The notes beneath the pieces are model-generated. The model had not been told where the DNA came from. It saw nothing but the letters and a program-made list of their open reading frames with translations, and did not search any database. The position numbers and the translations under genes were made by a program. A DNA stretch of 64,000 bases, from assembly GCF_001695835.1 (NCBI RefSeq), contig NZ_MBSO01000067.1, positions 167,714 through 231,713 of the forward strand, written 5' to 3'. Shown here one piece after another: positions 1 to 9,011 of this stretch. Every line of letters starts with the position of its first letter. Position 1 is the stretch's first letter. This stretch comes from Ensifer sp. LC11 (GTDB lineage Bacteria; Pseudomonadota; Alphaproteobacteria; Rhizobiales; Rhizobiaceae).

Positions 1-581
1 GTCGTCGGCTCGTCGGCGATCAGAAGTGCCGGTCGGCAGATCAGCGCCATCGCAATCATCGCGCGCTGACGCATGCCGCCGGAAAGTTCAAACGGGTACA
101 TGTCGTAGGCGCGCTTCGGATTGGCGAAGCCGACATAGCCGAGCAGCTCTTCCGTGCGCGCCCGCCGTTCGGCCTTTTCCGCGTCCGTGTGAATCTTCAG
201 CACCTCGGAAATCTGGTTTCCGATCGTGTGGAGCGGCGACAGCGACGTCATCGGCTCCTGGAAGATCTTGCTGATGCGCGTGCCGCGCAGGCTGCGAATT
301 TCGTCCCCCTCCCGCTCCAGCGAGAGCAGGTCGATCGGTTTTGCCGCCGTCCCGGGATCATTGAACAAAATTTTGCCACCAACCCTGGCGACGTTCGGCA
401 AAATGCCCATCACCGCCTGGCTGATCGCAGATTTGCCGGATCCCGACTCACCGACGAGAGCCGTGACCTTGCCCGGCAGGATTCGGAAATTCGCATTATT
501 GACGGCTTGCACTTCGCCGCCGAGCACCGAGAATGTGATCCGCAGACCTTCAACTCGAAGCAGGTCCGCCCCAGATGTCAT
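1..581 (-). CDS. Peptide/nickel-type ABC transporter ATP-binding protein (partial)
   Basis: This is the N-terminal part of an OppD/DppD-class ATPase, which powers import of di- or oligopeptides or similar solutes. The gene runs off the left edge of the window. The protein begins MTSGADLLRVEGLRITF. It shows a Walker A motif (GESGSGKS), the Q-loop (FQEPMTSLSPLHTIG, typical of this class), the ABC signature (LSGGMRQRAMIAMAL) and Walker B (LLIADEPTT) just before the edge. The start is the ATG at 579-581, preceded by a GAGGGAAG ribosome binding site with 9 nt spacing. The C-terminal half, usually an oligopeptide-binding extension, and any partner permeases lie outside the window, so the substrate cannot be named. 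Confidence 0.93.
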   Translation of the reverse strand, partial: MTSGADLLRVEGLRITFSVLGGEVQAVNNANFRILPGKVTALVGESGSGKSAISQAVMGILPNVARVGGKILFNDPGTAAKPIDLLSLEREGDEIRSLRGTRISKIFQEPMTSLSPLHTIGNQISEVLKIHTDAEKAERRARTEELLGYVGFANPKRAYDMYPFELSGGMRQRAMIAMALICRPALLIADEPT

Positions 582-703
582 AGCAGCACGCTTCCCTCAT
601 TGCTTTTTATCCGCCGCCTCTAAAAAAGACTAGCGCAGCTTCTAAGGGCTGTCCAGCATCGCGGGTTGCAGCCGAGGCTCTACCCACGTGCATCTTCAGT
701 CAG

Positions 704-1654
704 TTAGGGAGATGGGCACACACCGTCTTTCAACACATCGGCGCAATTCGGTGAACGACGAAAGTCGTCATAAAACAGGGTCCAGTCGGTTGTGTCGGCC
801 GCCCGATAGGGGCCGAACTTGAAATACTGGTTCTTGCCGAGGCCCTTGTCAGCGTGGCCGACGTGCCCCTTCACCGTGATGACAGGCTTGCCGTTGGCGA
901 AGAGCTCGATATGCCCCGAGCCGGTGGCACCGGGCTTCGTAAAGATTGCAAAATCGATCCAGCCCGATTTCGGATCGGGCAGCGGGTTTCCATGTTTGGT
1001 AACCGTGATCGCATCGGTGCAGCCATTGAACAGGCTGCCGTCCTCGAGCTTCCAGTTGTCATCAGCGGCAACGAGCATGCGCATCTGGTTGACGCCGGGC
1101 CGTCCCCAGACCGGGATTTCACCCGGCTTGCAGCTTGCCGGCGTACCTTCCGGCCCCATCGTGAGCGGCGCGATATAGTTGGTCTCCACCGTCACGAAGA
1201 GCTTGCCGGCTTCGAGCCGCAGCGCCAGGAACGGGCTGAAATCGCCCTCTGCCCCGGGATCGATCTCGCGTTTCCATTGAGCGATCAGATACCTGTGGTC
1301 CTCGCTTGGAACCGGATCTGCAAACTTGACGGCGAAGCCGTACCAGACGCCCTGATCATAGGGCACCCGCAGTGCCGTTTTCTCCCAGATCTCCGCGCGC
1401 TCGCTGCAACCGTCGAGCGAATCGGGGCAGGTCGGAACGACGCTCAACTTGAGCGCAGCGTTTCCGGTGCGTTTGACGGAGCCTTGAAACTCGACCGTGC
1501 CGGCGCTCTGCTCGAAATTCTCGCGATAGTAGAGCCCGCCGTCCGGCGCGAAGTTCTGTCCCTCGAAGCCGTCGGAAAGCTTGGTTTCCCATGGCTGCGC
1601 CATCGCGCTCCCGGCCATGGCGATGGAAGCGGCGAAAACGACGGCTCGAAGCAT
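704..1654 (-). CDS. Secreted polysaccharide lyase, heparin-lyase-like
   Basis: This 316-aa protein has a classical Sec signal peptide (MLRAVVFAASIAMAGSAMA, cleavage probably before QPW). The mature part looks like the heparin lyase I-like polysaccharide lyase family (Pfam Polysacc_lyase), a beta-jelly-roll fold: it carries the pattern CSERAEIWEK, then WYGFAVKF, then LIAQWKR, and ends in a DDFRRS strand. Such enzymes cleave acidic polysaccharides by beta-elimination in the periplasm or outside the cell. The start has a GGGGGAAG ribosome binding site. It lies 9 nt downstream of the cyclase gene on the same strand, so the two probably share an mRNA. The substrate is unknown; a self-made exopolysaccharide or a plant or algal glycan are both possible. 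Confidence 0.8.
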   Translation of the reverse strand: MLRAVVFAASIAMAGSAMAQPWETKLSDGFEGQNFAPDGGLYYRENFEQSAGTVEFQGSVKRTGNAALKLSVVPTCPDSLDGCSERAEIWEKTALRVPYDQGVWYGFAVKFADPVPSEDHRYLIAQWKREIDPGAEGDFSPFLALRLEAGKLFVTVETNYIAPLTMGPEGTPASCKPGEIPVWGRPGVNQMRMLVAADDNWKLEDGSLFNGCTDAITVTKHGNPLPDPKSGWIDFAIFTKPGATGSGHIELFANGKPVITVKGHVGHADKGLGKNQYFKFGPYRAADTTDWTLFYDDFRRSPNCADVLKDGVCPSP

Positions 1655-1663
1655 TCTTCCCCC

Positions 1664-3013
1664 TTATTGAAGCATCTTGTCGATAAGGCCGCGCGGCGGC
1701 TGGAGCGGGCGCGTATTGCGATGAAGCAGCATGACATGCTCCGCCTCGGAAAGTCCATCCTGCAGCACATCATCAAAGCGCTCGTCCGCCCTTGCAAGCA
1801 GCGCCGCGTCATTGGGATAAAGAATGGTAAATTTCTGCCGCACGCCCCTCAGCTTCTCCTGGCCGAGCGCCGTCCAGTCGCCGCCGCAATAGTTGACGAA
1901 GGCTTCGCTTGCGACGACGCTGTGGGCGTATTTCTTGGTCAGGTTCTGCAACCTCTGGACCTCATTGACGGCCGAGCCGAAGGCGGAAAACGTCAACCGG
2001 TCGCGCAGACCGACATTGCCGAACATCACGTTGCCGACATGGAGCCCGATACCGTAGCCGATCGGGTCGCGGGATTGCTTGCGCCGCTCGCCGTTCAGCA
2101 TCTCCATACGCGCCGTTGCCGCGCGCACGGCGGCAAAGGCCTCGCGGGCGGCAAATTCCGAGGGCTCCTTGTGGCGACCGCAGGGATAGACCGCGATGAA
2201 GCCATCGCCGACGAAGCTCAGGATATGACCGCCATTGCGATTGAAGGGGGCGGCAATTGCATCGAAATAGGTATTGAGCGTCTCGATGTAGGACTGGCGC
2301 CCTTCCTTTTCAGCCAGCATCGTCGAGCGGCGCATATCGGCCATGACGAGAATGGCGCGCACCGTTTCGCCGTCGCCACGGCGCACCTGGCCGCTCATCA
2401 CGCGCCGGCCGGCACTGGACCCGAGATAGGTCGTCAACATGTTGTCGGCGAGCTTGCCGAGCACCGCCATCTTGGCGGCCACCGCCAGGTGATGCTGCAG
2501 CTTCAGCAAAGCCCCGATCACATCGTCGGTGAAGCCGCCATGGCGATCCGTCGTCCAGGACCCCACCATGCCGTGGCCGGAATCCGCGCCGAGCGACTGC
2601 ATGAAGGCCAGATAGTCCGTTGCACCCATGTCCTTCAGATCGTCGAAGATCGGGAACTCGGATGGCGTGTCCTGGTAGATACGGCGGCGGACATGCTCGA
2701 GATTGTTGTTGAGCAAATAATAATAGGGGCTCTGCAGGAAGCGCTCGGGATTGAGCGCGAGTTCCTCATGCCGCAGACCGCTCACCTCAACGCCTTTGCC
2801 GCGGACCCAGGTAAAGCCGAGCGCGTCATAGAGCGGATGCAGCATCGAGAAGGAAAGGTGGACGCGCATCAGCGGCAGGCCGGCAGCGGCGAGCCGCTCG
2901 CAAAAGCCCCTGACGATGGTCTCCAGCGGCGCGTCGCTGAGCGATGTTCGCATCAGCCAATCGGCGACCTTGTCGATGAGGATTTCTGATACCTTGTCAT
3001 TCGTCGTGGCCAT
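1664..3013 (-). CDS. Class III adenylate/guanylate cyclase-domain protein
   Basis: This 449-aa soluble protein has an N-terminal region of about 210 residues resembling the sensory part of rhizobial cyclases. A class III nucleotidyl cyclase domain follows (about 215-400). Two metal-binding aspartates are visible, Asp226 in LVMADMRRST and Asp270 in SFVGDGFIAVYP. The family makes cAMP or cGMP from the triphosphate. Rhizobial genomes carry many such cyclases with varied sensory modules. The gene is immediately upstream of the secreted lyase (9-nt gap) and divergent from a nucleotide-sugar dehydrogenase, which suggests a link between a second messenger and surface polysaccharide. Whether it is an active adenylate or guanylate cyclase cannot be decided by eye. 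Confidence 0.85.
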   Translation of the reverse strand: MATTNDKVSEILIDKVADWLMRTSLSDAPLETIVRGFCERLAAAGLPLMRVHLSFSMLHPLYDALGFTWVRGKGVEVSGLRHEELALNPERFLQSPYYYLLNNNLEHVRRRIYQDTPSEFPIFDDLKDMGATDYLAFMQSLGADSGHGMVGSWTTDRHGGFTDDVIGALLKLQHHLAVAAKMAVLGKLADNMLTTYLGSSAGRRVMSGQVRRGDGETVRAILVMADMRRSTMLAEKEGRQSYIETLNTYFDAIAAPFNRNGGHILSFVGDGFIAVYPCGRHKEPSEFAAREAFAAVRAATARMEMLNGERRKQSRDPIGYGIGLHVGNVMFGNVGLRDRLTFSAFGSAVNEVQRLQNLTKKYAHSVVASEAFVNYCGGDWTALGQEKLRGVRQKFTILYPNDAALLARADERFDDVLQDGLSEAEHVMLLHRNTRPLQPPRGLIDKMLQ

Positions 3014-3337
3014 TGCCTCGTCCTCACCATGACAGACCGCCCCCTCAGCATCCAGAGACGGCGAACGCCCCGGCGTAACGCCGGTCTATGTTCGCGGTGG
3101 ATGATGATGAGCCGTGCCCGTTAAGAAAATGCTCCAGCCGATTCCGGCGTCGATGACGTGCAGGCACCCGGAATGCGGCGCTTCTACAATGCAGATATTG
3201 ATGGCCCTCGGTGATTTCCAGTAGCCGGGCAAATTTTTGTTGCACGAAGAATTGATAGCCGGCGCAACGGCACGCCTCGCAGCGTGACCGGGCACCTCGC
3301 TTGACTTGGGGCTTGTTTCTCTCCAACAAACCACGAC
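3014..3337. other. Intergenic region between divergent cyclase and sugar-dehydrogenase genes
   Basis: No convincing gene lies here. The reading frames that cross it have arginine-rich, low-complexity translations without recognisable motifs. The only structure I see is a small perfect inverted repeat at 3070-3084 (CCGGCG, TAA, CGCCGG). It should contain the promoters of both flanking genes, but I cannot identify a convincing -35/-10 pair. Confidence 0.5.
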
Positions 3338-4723
3338 ATGTTCGCGCGGCGCCACCCGTCTGTCCCCGAGACCTGGAAACGAAACTTGACCTCACCTCAC
3401 TTCGAAAGCCTGCTGTCCTCCATCTCTGCGCGAAGCGCCAAAGTTGGCGTCATCGGCCTCGGTTATGTCGGCCTGCCGCTGGCGATTGCGGCGGCTCGCG
3501 CAGGATTTCCCGTCACCGGCTTCGACATCGACCCCGCCAAGATCGTCGCACTCGATGCCGGCAAATCCTATATCGCGGCGGTTTCAGATGCCGCCCTTTC
3601 GCAAGAGAGTGCTGCCGACCGCTTCCGCTCCACCACCGATTTCCAGAAGCTTGCGGCTTGCGACGTCATCATCATCTGCGTGCCGACGCCGCTGACCAAA
3701 CACCGCGACCCCGATCTTTCCTTCGTCGAGAAGACGTCGCGCGCGATCGCCGCAACTTTGAGACCAGCGCAACTCGTCGTCCTCGAATCGACCACCTATC
3801 CGGGAACGACCGATGGCGTCGTGCGCACCATCCTCGAAGAAACCGGGCTTAAATCCGCTGCCGAGTTCTTCGTCGGTTTTTCGCCGGAGCGCGAGGATCC
3901 CGGCAACCCGGTTTATGAAACCGTGAGCATTCCCAAGGTCGTCGCCGGAGACGGACCCGAAGCAGCAAGGCTGATGGAGACGTTCTACGCGTCCGTGGTC
4001 AAGACCGTCGTGCCCGTGTCGTCGAACGCCACGGCGGAGGCCGTGAAGCTCACAGAGAACATCTTCCGCTCGGTGAACATCGCCCTCGTCAACGAATTGA
4101 AGATCGTTTACGAGGCGATGGGCATCGACGTCTGGGAGGTTATCGAGGCAGCGAAGACCAAGCCGTTCGGCTACATGCCCTTCTATCCCGGTCCCGGACT
4201 TGGCGGTCATTGCATCCCGATCGACCCCTTCTACCTCACCTGGAAATCGCGCGAGTACGAGCTGCCGACGCGGTTCATCGAACTCGCAGGTGAAATCAAT
4301 TCGGCCATGCCGCGCCACGTCATCAGCCGTCTGGCTGAGGCGCTCGACAGACATGCGGGCAAGGCGCTCAGCCGTTCCAACGTTCTCGTCATCGGCCTTG
4401 CCTACAAGAAGAACGTTCCGGACATTCGCGAAAGCCCGTCCTTGCGCCTGATCGAGCTGATCGAAGAACGCGGTGGCCGAACGGCCTACCACGACCCCTA
4501 CGTTGCCGAGATTCCGCCGACGCGCGAGTACGGCGGGCTCAAGGGTCGGCGCTCGGTCGCGCTCGAAAAGAGCACGGTGTCCGCATTTGATGCCGTGCTG
4601 GTCGCCACCGACCACGATCAGGTGGACTACGCAGCGCTTTCCGCCTGGGCGCCGCTCATAGTCGACACGCGCAACGTGTTTTATCGCAATGGGCTTTCCG
4701 GCGGCCACATCGTCAAGGCGTAG
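3338..4723 (+). CDS. Nucleotide-sugar dehydrogenase (UDP-GlcNAc/UDP-glucose 6-dehydrogenase family)
   Basis: This 461-aa enzyme oxidises C6 of a UDP-sugar to the uronic acid in two NAD+-dependent steps. Visible are the N-terminal Rossmann motif (VGVIGLGYVGLPLA), the central domain with the catalytic cysteine in GPGLGGHCIPIDPFYL, and the C-terminal UDP-binding domain (LVIGLAYKKNVPDIRESPS). The GHCIPIDP form is typical of the WbpA/TviB/WecC group, so a UDP-N-acetylhexosamine is a likelier substrate than UDP-glucose. The ATG at 3338 has no clear ribosome binding site. A TTG at 3386, 7 nt after GGAAAC, is an alternative start that removes 16 arginine-rich residues. The product would feed a surface polysaccharide. 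Confidence 0.9.
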   Translation: MFARRHPSVPETWKRNLTSPHFESLLSSISARSAKVGVIGLGYVGLPLAIAAARAGFPVTGFDIDPAKIVALDAGKSYIAAVSDAALSQESAADRFRSTTDFQKLAACDVIIICVPTPLTKHRDPDLSFVEKTSRAIAATLRPAQLVVLESTTYPGTTDGVVRTILEETGLKSAAEFFVGFSPEREDPGNPVYETVSIPKVVAGDGPEAARLMETFYASVVKTVVPVSSNATAEAVKLTENIFRSVNIALVNELKIVYEAMGIDVWEVIEAAKTKPFGYMPFYPGPGLGGHCIPIDPFYLTWKSREYELPTRFIELAGEINSAMPRHVISRLAEALDRHAGKALSRSNVLVIGLAYKKNVPDIRESPSLRLIELIEERGGRTAYHDPYVAEIPPTREYGGLKGRRSVALEKSTVSAFDAVLVATDHDQVDYAALSAWAPLIVDTRNVFYRNGLSGGHIVKA

Positions 4724-4793
4724 CCTCACAACTCCGGGTCAGCGGGAGCCAGCCAGCGCCGATGGGGACGTTCAGGCTGTGTGGTACAACGTC

Positions 4794-5987
4794 CTAGGCA
4801 TCACCGCCCGGGGCCTGCCGAGCCACCTCGGTGCGCGCCAGTGACGCCTTGAGCTTGCTCGCGGCCACCGCGTAACCACCGGAGGCCCCATCGACGAAAT
4901 GGATGTGGTCGCGGGTCATCGGCGTCGGCACGATGCAGGTCATCAGCGCCGAATCCTGCTGGTGCAGGCCGTAATGCCCGACCCCTTCCGCGGCCGCCTG
5001 CCGCAGACGCTGCTCTATCCGTTCCAGGCGTGCGGCACTGATATCGATGGTCATTTTCAGGCCGTCGTCGAACTTGCGGAAATCAGTATTGTCCGCGAGG
5101 TCGCGGCGGTACCGGGTCGTGTCGAACGAGCCGAGGTTCCAGCCCATCTTGAGACAGACGAACAGGACCAGCGTCTGCAGCGTGATCCAGCAGCGCGCGG
5201 CAACACGCCTTCCTCTGGGTGCGGCTGCGCGCACCTCCGCGTCGATCCCCTTGAAGGAAAACCGCGGGTTCGGCCCAAGCTCGGGAACTGGATGGCCGTT
5301 GCGCTCCTCCTCGTCGGCCAAGGCGACGATGTCGGCAATGAGCGCCTGGAACTCTGGCCCGTCGCCCTTCTCACCCGGTACAGCAATGATCGAGGCAATG
5401 GCGCCGTGGCGAGACTGGATCGGGTTCCAACGACAGGAAAGGCCGGTCAGATCGGGCCGGCTGCCGGCCGCGGCCGCATCGACGTGGTAGCGCCCGGCCT
5501 TCATCGCCGCTTCGGCCCAGCTTGCGCCGCCGCCGGCAAACATTGCGTAGGAAACCTCGTCGCTCGCCTTGAAGCGCGCGACACGCATGTCGAGACCATT
5601 GGCGCGGATATCGCTGACCGGTACCAGAGCAGCGCGCAATTCGAGATCAAGCTCCTCGGCCACCCAGGTCTTCACCGCCGAGAGCGCGCCATGCGCCTTC
5701 TCGGCCATGGATGCCGGCAATGCCGCCAACGCGCCATCGCCTCCGAAAACAAAGGGCATCGTCTTTTCTTCGAGCACGTTCATCAGGGCCGATATGACGC
5801 TGGCTCCGGCCATGTTCACCGTTTTGTAGCGGCCGTCCGCGATCGCACCCGTCGAATTGACGATATCGGCAACGGCCAGGACCCAGCCGTCGGGAAGCGG
5901 GCGATAGTTCGCCTCGTCCGCGACCCCTTCGAACGCATCGAAAAGAGGCACGGTGTCGTAGAACCGTCCATCTGTCGCCTCAGCCAT
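4794..5987 (-). CDS. DUF3095 family protein, nucleotidyl-cyclase-like
   Basis: This 397-aa soluble protein matches the DUF3095 family from its N-terminal pattern (WVLAVADIVNSTGAI, then FVFGGDGALAALP). The two segments, each with an Asp in a beta-hairpin context (ADIVNST and GGDGA), look like the metal-binding strands of class III cyclases, so a cyclase-like fold is plausible. Biochemical function is not established as far as I know. It is divergent from the MBL-fold hydrolase gene at 6266, and such pairing within a block that already holds a class III cyclase suggests nucleotide signalling. The start at 5987 gives MAEATDGRFYDTVPLFDAF. Confidence 0.75.
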   Translation of the reverse strand: MAEATDGRFYDTVPLFDAFEGVADEANYRPLPDGWVLAVADIVNSTGAIADGRYKTVNMAGASVISALMNVLEEKTMPFVFGGDGALAALPASMAEKAHGALSAVKTWVAEELDLELRAALVPVSDIRANGLDMRVARFKASDEVSYAMFAGGGASWAEAAMKAGRYHVDAAAAGSRPDLTGLSCRWNPIQSRHGAIASIIAVPGEKGDGPEFQALIADIVALADEEERNGHPVPELGPNPRFSFKGIDAEVRAAAPRGRRVAARCWITLQTLVLFVCLKMGWNLGSFDTTRYRRDLADNTDFRKFDDGLKMTIDISAARLERIEQRLRQAAAEGVGHYGLHQQDSALMTCIVPTPMTRDHIHFVDGASGGYAVAASKLKASLARTEVARQAPGGDA

Positions 5988-6265
5988 GCGTGACCTGTTC
6001 CCTAAGTTACAGTTCGTTCGATAGATAATTTACATAACAGGGCGATAAAAAGTTTCATATGCCGTTGCTAAGGGCACCACCGACCTGGCGAACCCAGCAG
6101 AAATTGAGGGCCTCGCCGGACGATTTGGGTACACCGCCCTTGGCGAGGCTAGGGTAACTTTCCAAATAATAACCCATGGCATTGCAGGGGTGCGGCCATA
6201 TGTGCTTGTTTAACAGTCACACAGGGATCAAAATGATCCAAGCGTGCGTAGTGAAGCCAAACTGA

Positions 6266-7096
6266 ATGCGTGACGACAACTTTCGAGTGCGGTTCTGGGG
6301 CGTAAGAGGAAGTTTGCCGGTTTCCGGCCAACAATACCTCGCCTATGGGGGAAATACGTCCTGCATCGAGATCCGATGCGGCAAGGATGTATTGCTGTTC
6401 GATGCGGGGTCGGGAATACGCGAGGCAGGCCATTCCCTGATCGCCGAAGGTGTGGAAGAGTTTGACCTGTTCTTCACACACAGCCACTACGACCACATCA
6501 TCGGCCTTCCCTATTTCAAACCGATCTACAAATGTCGCAATTCGGTTCGGTTCTGGTCGGGCCACCTCCACGGCACGATGACCACAAGGGAAATGATCCG
6601 CGACTTCATGCGCCCGCCGTGGTTCCCCGTCGACCCGGATATCTGTCAGGCAAGCCTTGACGGGATGGATTTCAAGCCAGGTGACGTGCTGACGCCGCGC
6701 GAGGGAGTAACGATCCGCACGACGAGCCTCAATCATCCAGGTGGCTGCGTGGGCTATCGGATCGAATGGAACGGCCGCGCCGTTGCTCTGGCCTACGACA
6801 CCGAGCACGAGCCCGGCATTCTCGATCCGGGCGTTCTCGAGCTGATCGCCGGGGCCGATCTGTTCGTCTATGACTGCACCTATCTCGAAAGCGAGATGAC
6901 GCATTTTCAGGGATATGGACATTCGACCGGCATGCATGGGGCCCGGCTGGCGATGGCCGCCGGCGTGAAGCGGCTCGCGATGTTCCATCACGATCCGTCC
7001 CGCACCGACAACGCGCTCGCGGAAATGGAGCGCGACGTTCAGGCGACCTTTGCCGGTGCCTTTGCCGCCCGTGATGGACAGATCATCGATCTGTGA
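6266..7096 (+). CDS. MBL-fold metal-dependent hydrolase
   Basis: This 276-aa protein belongs to the metallo-beta-lactamase superfamily, in the branch resembling RNase Z and PhnP-like phosphodiesterases. The metal motif is complete: His72, His74, Asp76 and His77 in THSHYDHIIG, a further His in TSLNHPGGCVGYRI, an Asp in ALAYDTEHEPG, and a C-terminal His in LAMFHHDPSRTD. There is no signal peptide, so it is cytoplasmic. A cyclic-nucleotide phosphodiesterase role would fit the neighbouring cyclase-like genes, but this is inference. Its 3' end overlaps the convergent deacetylase gene by 14 nt. The ribosome binding site is weak. Confidence 0.85.
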   Translation: MRDDNFRVRFWGVRGSLPVSGQQYLAYGGNTSCIEIRCGKDVLLFDAGSGIREAGHSLIAEGVEEFDLFFTHSHYDHIIGLPYFKPIYKCRNSVRFWSGHLHGTMTTREMIRDFMRPPWFPVDPDICQASLDGMDFKPGDVLTPREGVTIRTTSLNHPGGCVGYRIEWNGRAVALAYDTEHEPGILDPGVLELIAGADLFVYDCTYLESEMTHFQGYGHSTGMHGARLAMAAGVKRLAMFHHDPSRTDNALAEMERDVQATFAGAFAARDGQIIDL

Positions 7097-7850
7097 CTTG
7101 GCGGCCAGAGAGCCAGCGGCACGCAGGATGCCTGACCGTTAGCGCAAAGAGGCCTTCCAGGAAGTCCCAGACGCCATCATCGTGTACCAGGTGGTGCGTC
7201 AGCAGACCGATTGTCCGTCCCGTCTGGTCCGCCCTCTCCTCTTCGTCACCACAGACCTGGCGAAGTCTCGTCATGATGTCCGCGATGATCAATGCGTGGT
7301 CGCGGCAGCCGCGCGTCCCGCGCCAGTCCATGACGTCGACATGGGTGTTGACGACGGAAAGCGGCGAGGGCTTTTCCGGGCCGAAGACCGATAGCGCCGT
7401 GAACCCGATGTCCGGCAGGCCATCCAGAAGCGCGGCATCGATCCTGTTCCAAGGCGGCACGAGCATTGGCACGAAACCTGCCGGGAAAAGCATCTGCAGC
7501 CGCGCGTAGCCGCGTTCGAGTTCCTGGAGCACTGTCGCGCGCGGCCGGTGTCCGCCCAATTCCTGCTTCTTCTCCAGAGGCGGCGCGTGGTTGCGATGCG
7601 CCCAGCCATGCACCGCGACGCTGGCACCGGAAAGCCCTTCAAGTCGGCGCGAAAGCGCGTCGGTAGCCTGGGCCGGCGGAACGGCGATGACCACGGGAAC
7701 CGCGTATTCGCCGACAAGCGACAGCAGCCGGTCGAGCGCCGCCGTCGGCTCGGCGGCATCGTCGTCCCGCCACCAGAAATCCACCTGTCGCCCGAGTGCC
7801 GCCACCTCATCGAGCTTCGCGGAAAGCTGTTGCCAATGGCTGTCGGTCAT
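7083..7850 (-). CDS. Polysaccharide deacetylase family protein
   Basis: This 255-aa protein resembles the NodB-type (CE4) deacetylases that remove N- or O-acetyl groups from glycans. Early in the sequence is a WWRDDDA motif holding the catalytic and metal-binding aspartates. Downstream are VAVHGWAHRNH (the His motif, HxxxH-like) and VPPWNRID (the substrate-groove motif). No signal peptide is visible, so it is probably cytoplasmic and acts on a sugar precursor. Its start overlaps the end of the upstream glycosyltransferase by 4 nt (ATGA), which implies translational coupling and a shared pathway. The 3' end overlaps the convergent MBL gene. Confidence 0.85.
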   Translation of the reverse strand: MTDSHWQQLSAKLDEVAALGRQVDFWWRDDDAAEPTAALDRLLSLVGEYAVPVVIAVPPAQATDALSRRLEGLSGASVAVHGWAHRNHAPPLEKKQELGGHRPRATVLQELERGYARLQMLFPAGFVPMLVPPWNRIDAALLDGLPDIGFTALSVFGPEKPSPLSVVNTHVDVMDWRGTRGCRDHALIIADIMTRLRQVCGDEEERADQTGRTIGLLTHHLVHDDGVWDFLEGLFALTVRHPACRWLSGRQVTDR

Positions 7851-8944
7851 GCACGCGCCTCCAGGAATTCATCGAAAATCGCACGAAGTCGTTGTGCTGC
7901 AGCCGGGAACGAGCGCTCCTCGTGGACAAAGCGGCGGGCGGCCGCGCCCAATTGCCGACGGCGGACCGGATCTCCGATCAGGTCGCGCATCGCCGCCGCA
8001 TAGGCGCCGACATCGCCTTCCGGCGTCAGGATCCCGGTCTCACCGTGACGGACCACCTCCGGCACGCCGGCCGTTCGTTGGGCAAGAACCGGCAGGCCGG
8101 TGGCTTGCGCTTCGAGATAGGCCAGTCCATAGGCCTCGCCACAGCCGGGCCAGACGTAGAGATCGCCGCTCGCAAGGATACCCGGCAGGGCCGCCGCCTT
8201 CTTTTCACCCAGCCATTGCAGTCGGCTGGAAGGCAATGCCGCGAAGGCTTGCTGCACCTCCTCGCGACAAGGCCCATCTCCGACAACCGTCAAGACCCAG
8301 GGACTGTCGGCAATGAACGCCAGTGATTTTGCCAGCATCCGGTAGCTGTCCATCTTGTCGCCGCTGCGCATCATCGCCACTGCGACCATCCGGCAGCCAT
8401 CATTGCTCCTGTCCCTGGTCGACACGAACGGCGTCGCATCGATGAACGGCGCCAGCATCGCATGACGACAGGCAGGGGCAGCTTCCAGAAGGCCGTCGCG
8501 GTCGCGCCGCGTCAGACAGATATTGACGGTCGCCTGTTCGATGGCCGTCAGGACATGCCGCTGGGCGATGGCGCGTACGCCTTCGTTCCGCCGCATCGAA
8601 TAGGATGCCTCGGCCGTCACATAGGGCATCGAAAACTCGGCGGCAAGCACCGGCCCGAGAAGATCCGGCGCCTTGTAATACGGATGGTAGCAGAACCAGA
8701 GATCGGGAGCGCCATCACGCTGCCAGGTGCCTCGAACACGGGCGATTTCCGCGTCGGCTTCCCGCTCCAGCTGATGAAACTCGTCTGCAGACGGAGCCGC
8801 CAGGAAGCTGCGCAACTCCGAGACGACAGCGACCTCGTGGCCATCAGCTTGCAACGCTGCCATCAGCTGGCGCGCCATCAACCGGTCGCCCGAGGGAACC
8901 GGGTGATCGGGAGATTTCAGCGGTGCGTAAAAGGCGATCTTCAT
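7847..8944 (-). CDS. Glycosyltransferase family 4 protein
   Basis: This GT-B glycosyltransferase begins MKIAFYAPLKSPDHPVPSGDR, the usual N-terminus for this kind of enzyme, so I place the start at 8944 (365 aa) rather than at an upstream in-frame codon. The C-terminal donor-binding domain has the family pattern VVGDGPCREE, LQWLGEKKAAALPGILASGDLYVWPG, then GEAYGLAYLEAQATGLPVLA, including the EX7E-type segment. It transfers a sugar from a nucleotide donor in making a surface glycan. It overlaps the deacetylase gene by 4 nt, so the two form a coupled pair. The acceptor and donor are unknown. Confidence 0.88.
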   Translation of the reverse strand: MKIAFYAPLKSPDHPVPSGDRLMARQLMAALQADGHEVAVVSELRSFLAAPSADEFHQLEREADAEIARVRGTWQRDGAPDLWFCYHPYYKAPDLLGPVLAAEFSMPYVTAEASYSMRRNEGVRAIAQRHVLTAIEQATVNICLTRRDRDGLLEAAPACRHAMLAPFIDATPFVSTRDRSNDGCRMVAVAMMRSGDKMDSYRMLAKSLAFIADSPWVLTVVGDGPCREEVQQAFAALPSSRLQWLGEKKAAALPGILASGDLYVWPGCGEAYGLAYLEAQATGLPVLAQRTAGVPEVVRHGETGILTPEGDVGAYAAAMRDLIGDPVRRRQLGAAARRFVHEERSFPAAAQRLRAIFDEFLEARA

Positions 8945-9011
8945 CCGCAGCGAGCTATCGTGCCTTCGCAAGAGACTGTCAACCGAGTGAGACGCAAGCA
9001 CCGTTGGTTCG

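Noticed and set aside
854..2989. 711-codon open frame on the plus strand opposite the lyase and cyclase genes
   Set aside because: It is antisense to two well-supported genes, has no recognisable domain and arises from GC-rich codon bias.
3045..3395. Small minus-strand frames between the cyclase and sugar-dehydrogenase genes
   Set aside because: Arg/Cys-rich, no motifs, no ribosome binding site, and they overlap the likely promoter region.
5998..6020. Possible sixth copy of the GTTAC motif before the DUF3095 gene
   Set aside because: It shares only part of the core with a one-base gap and lacks the TACTT side.
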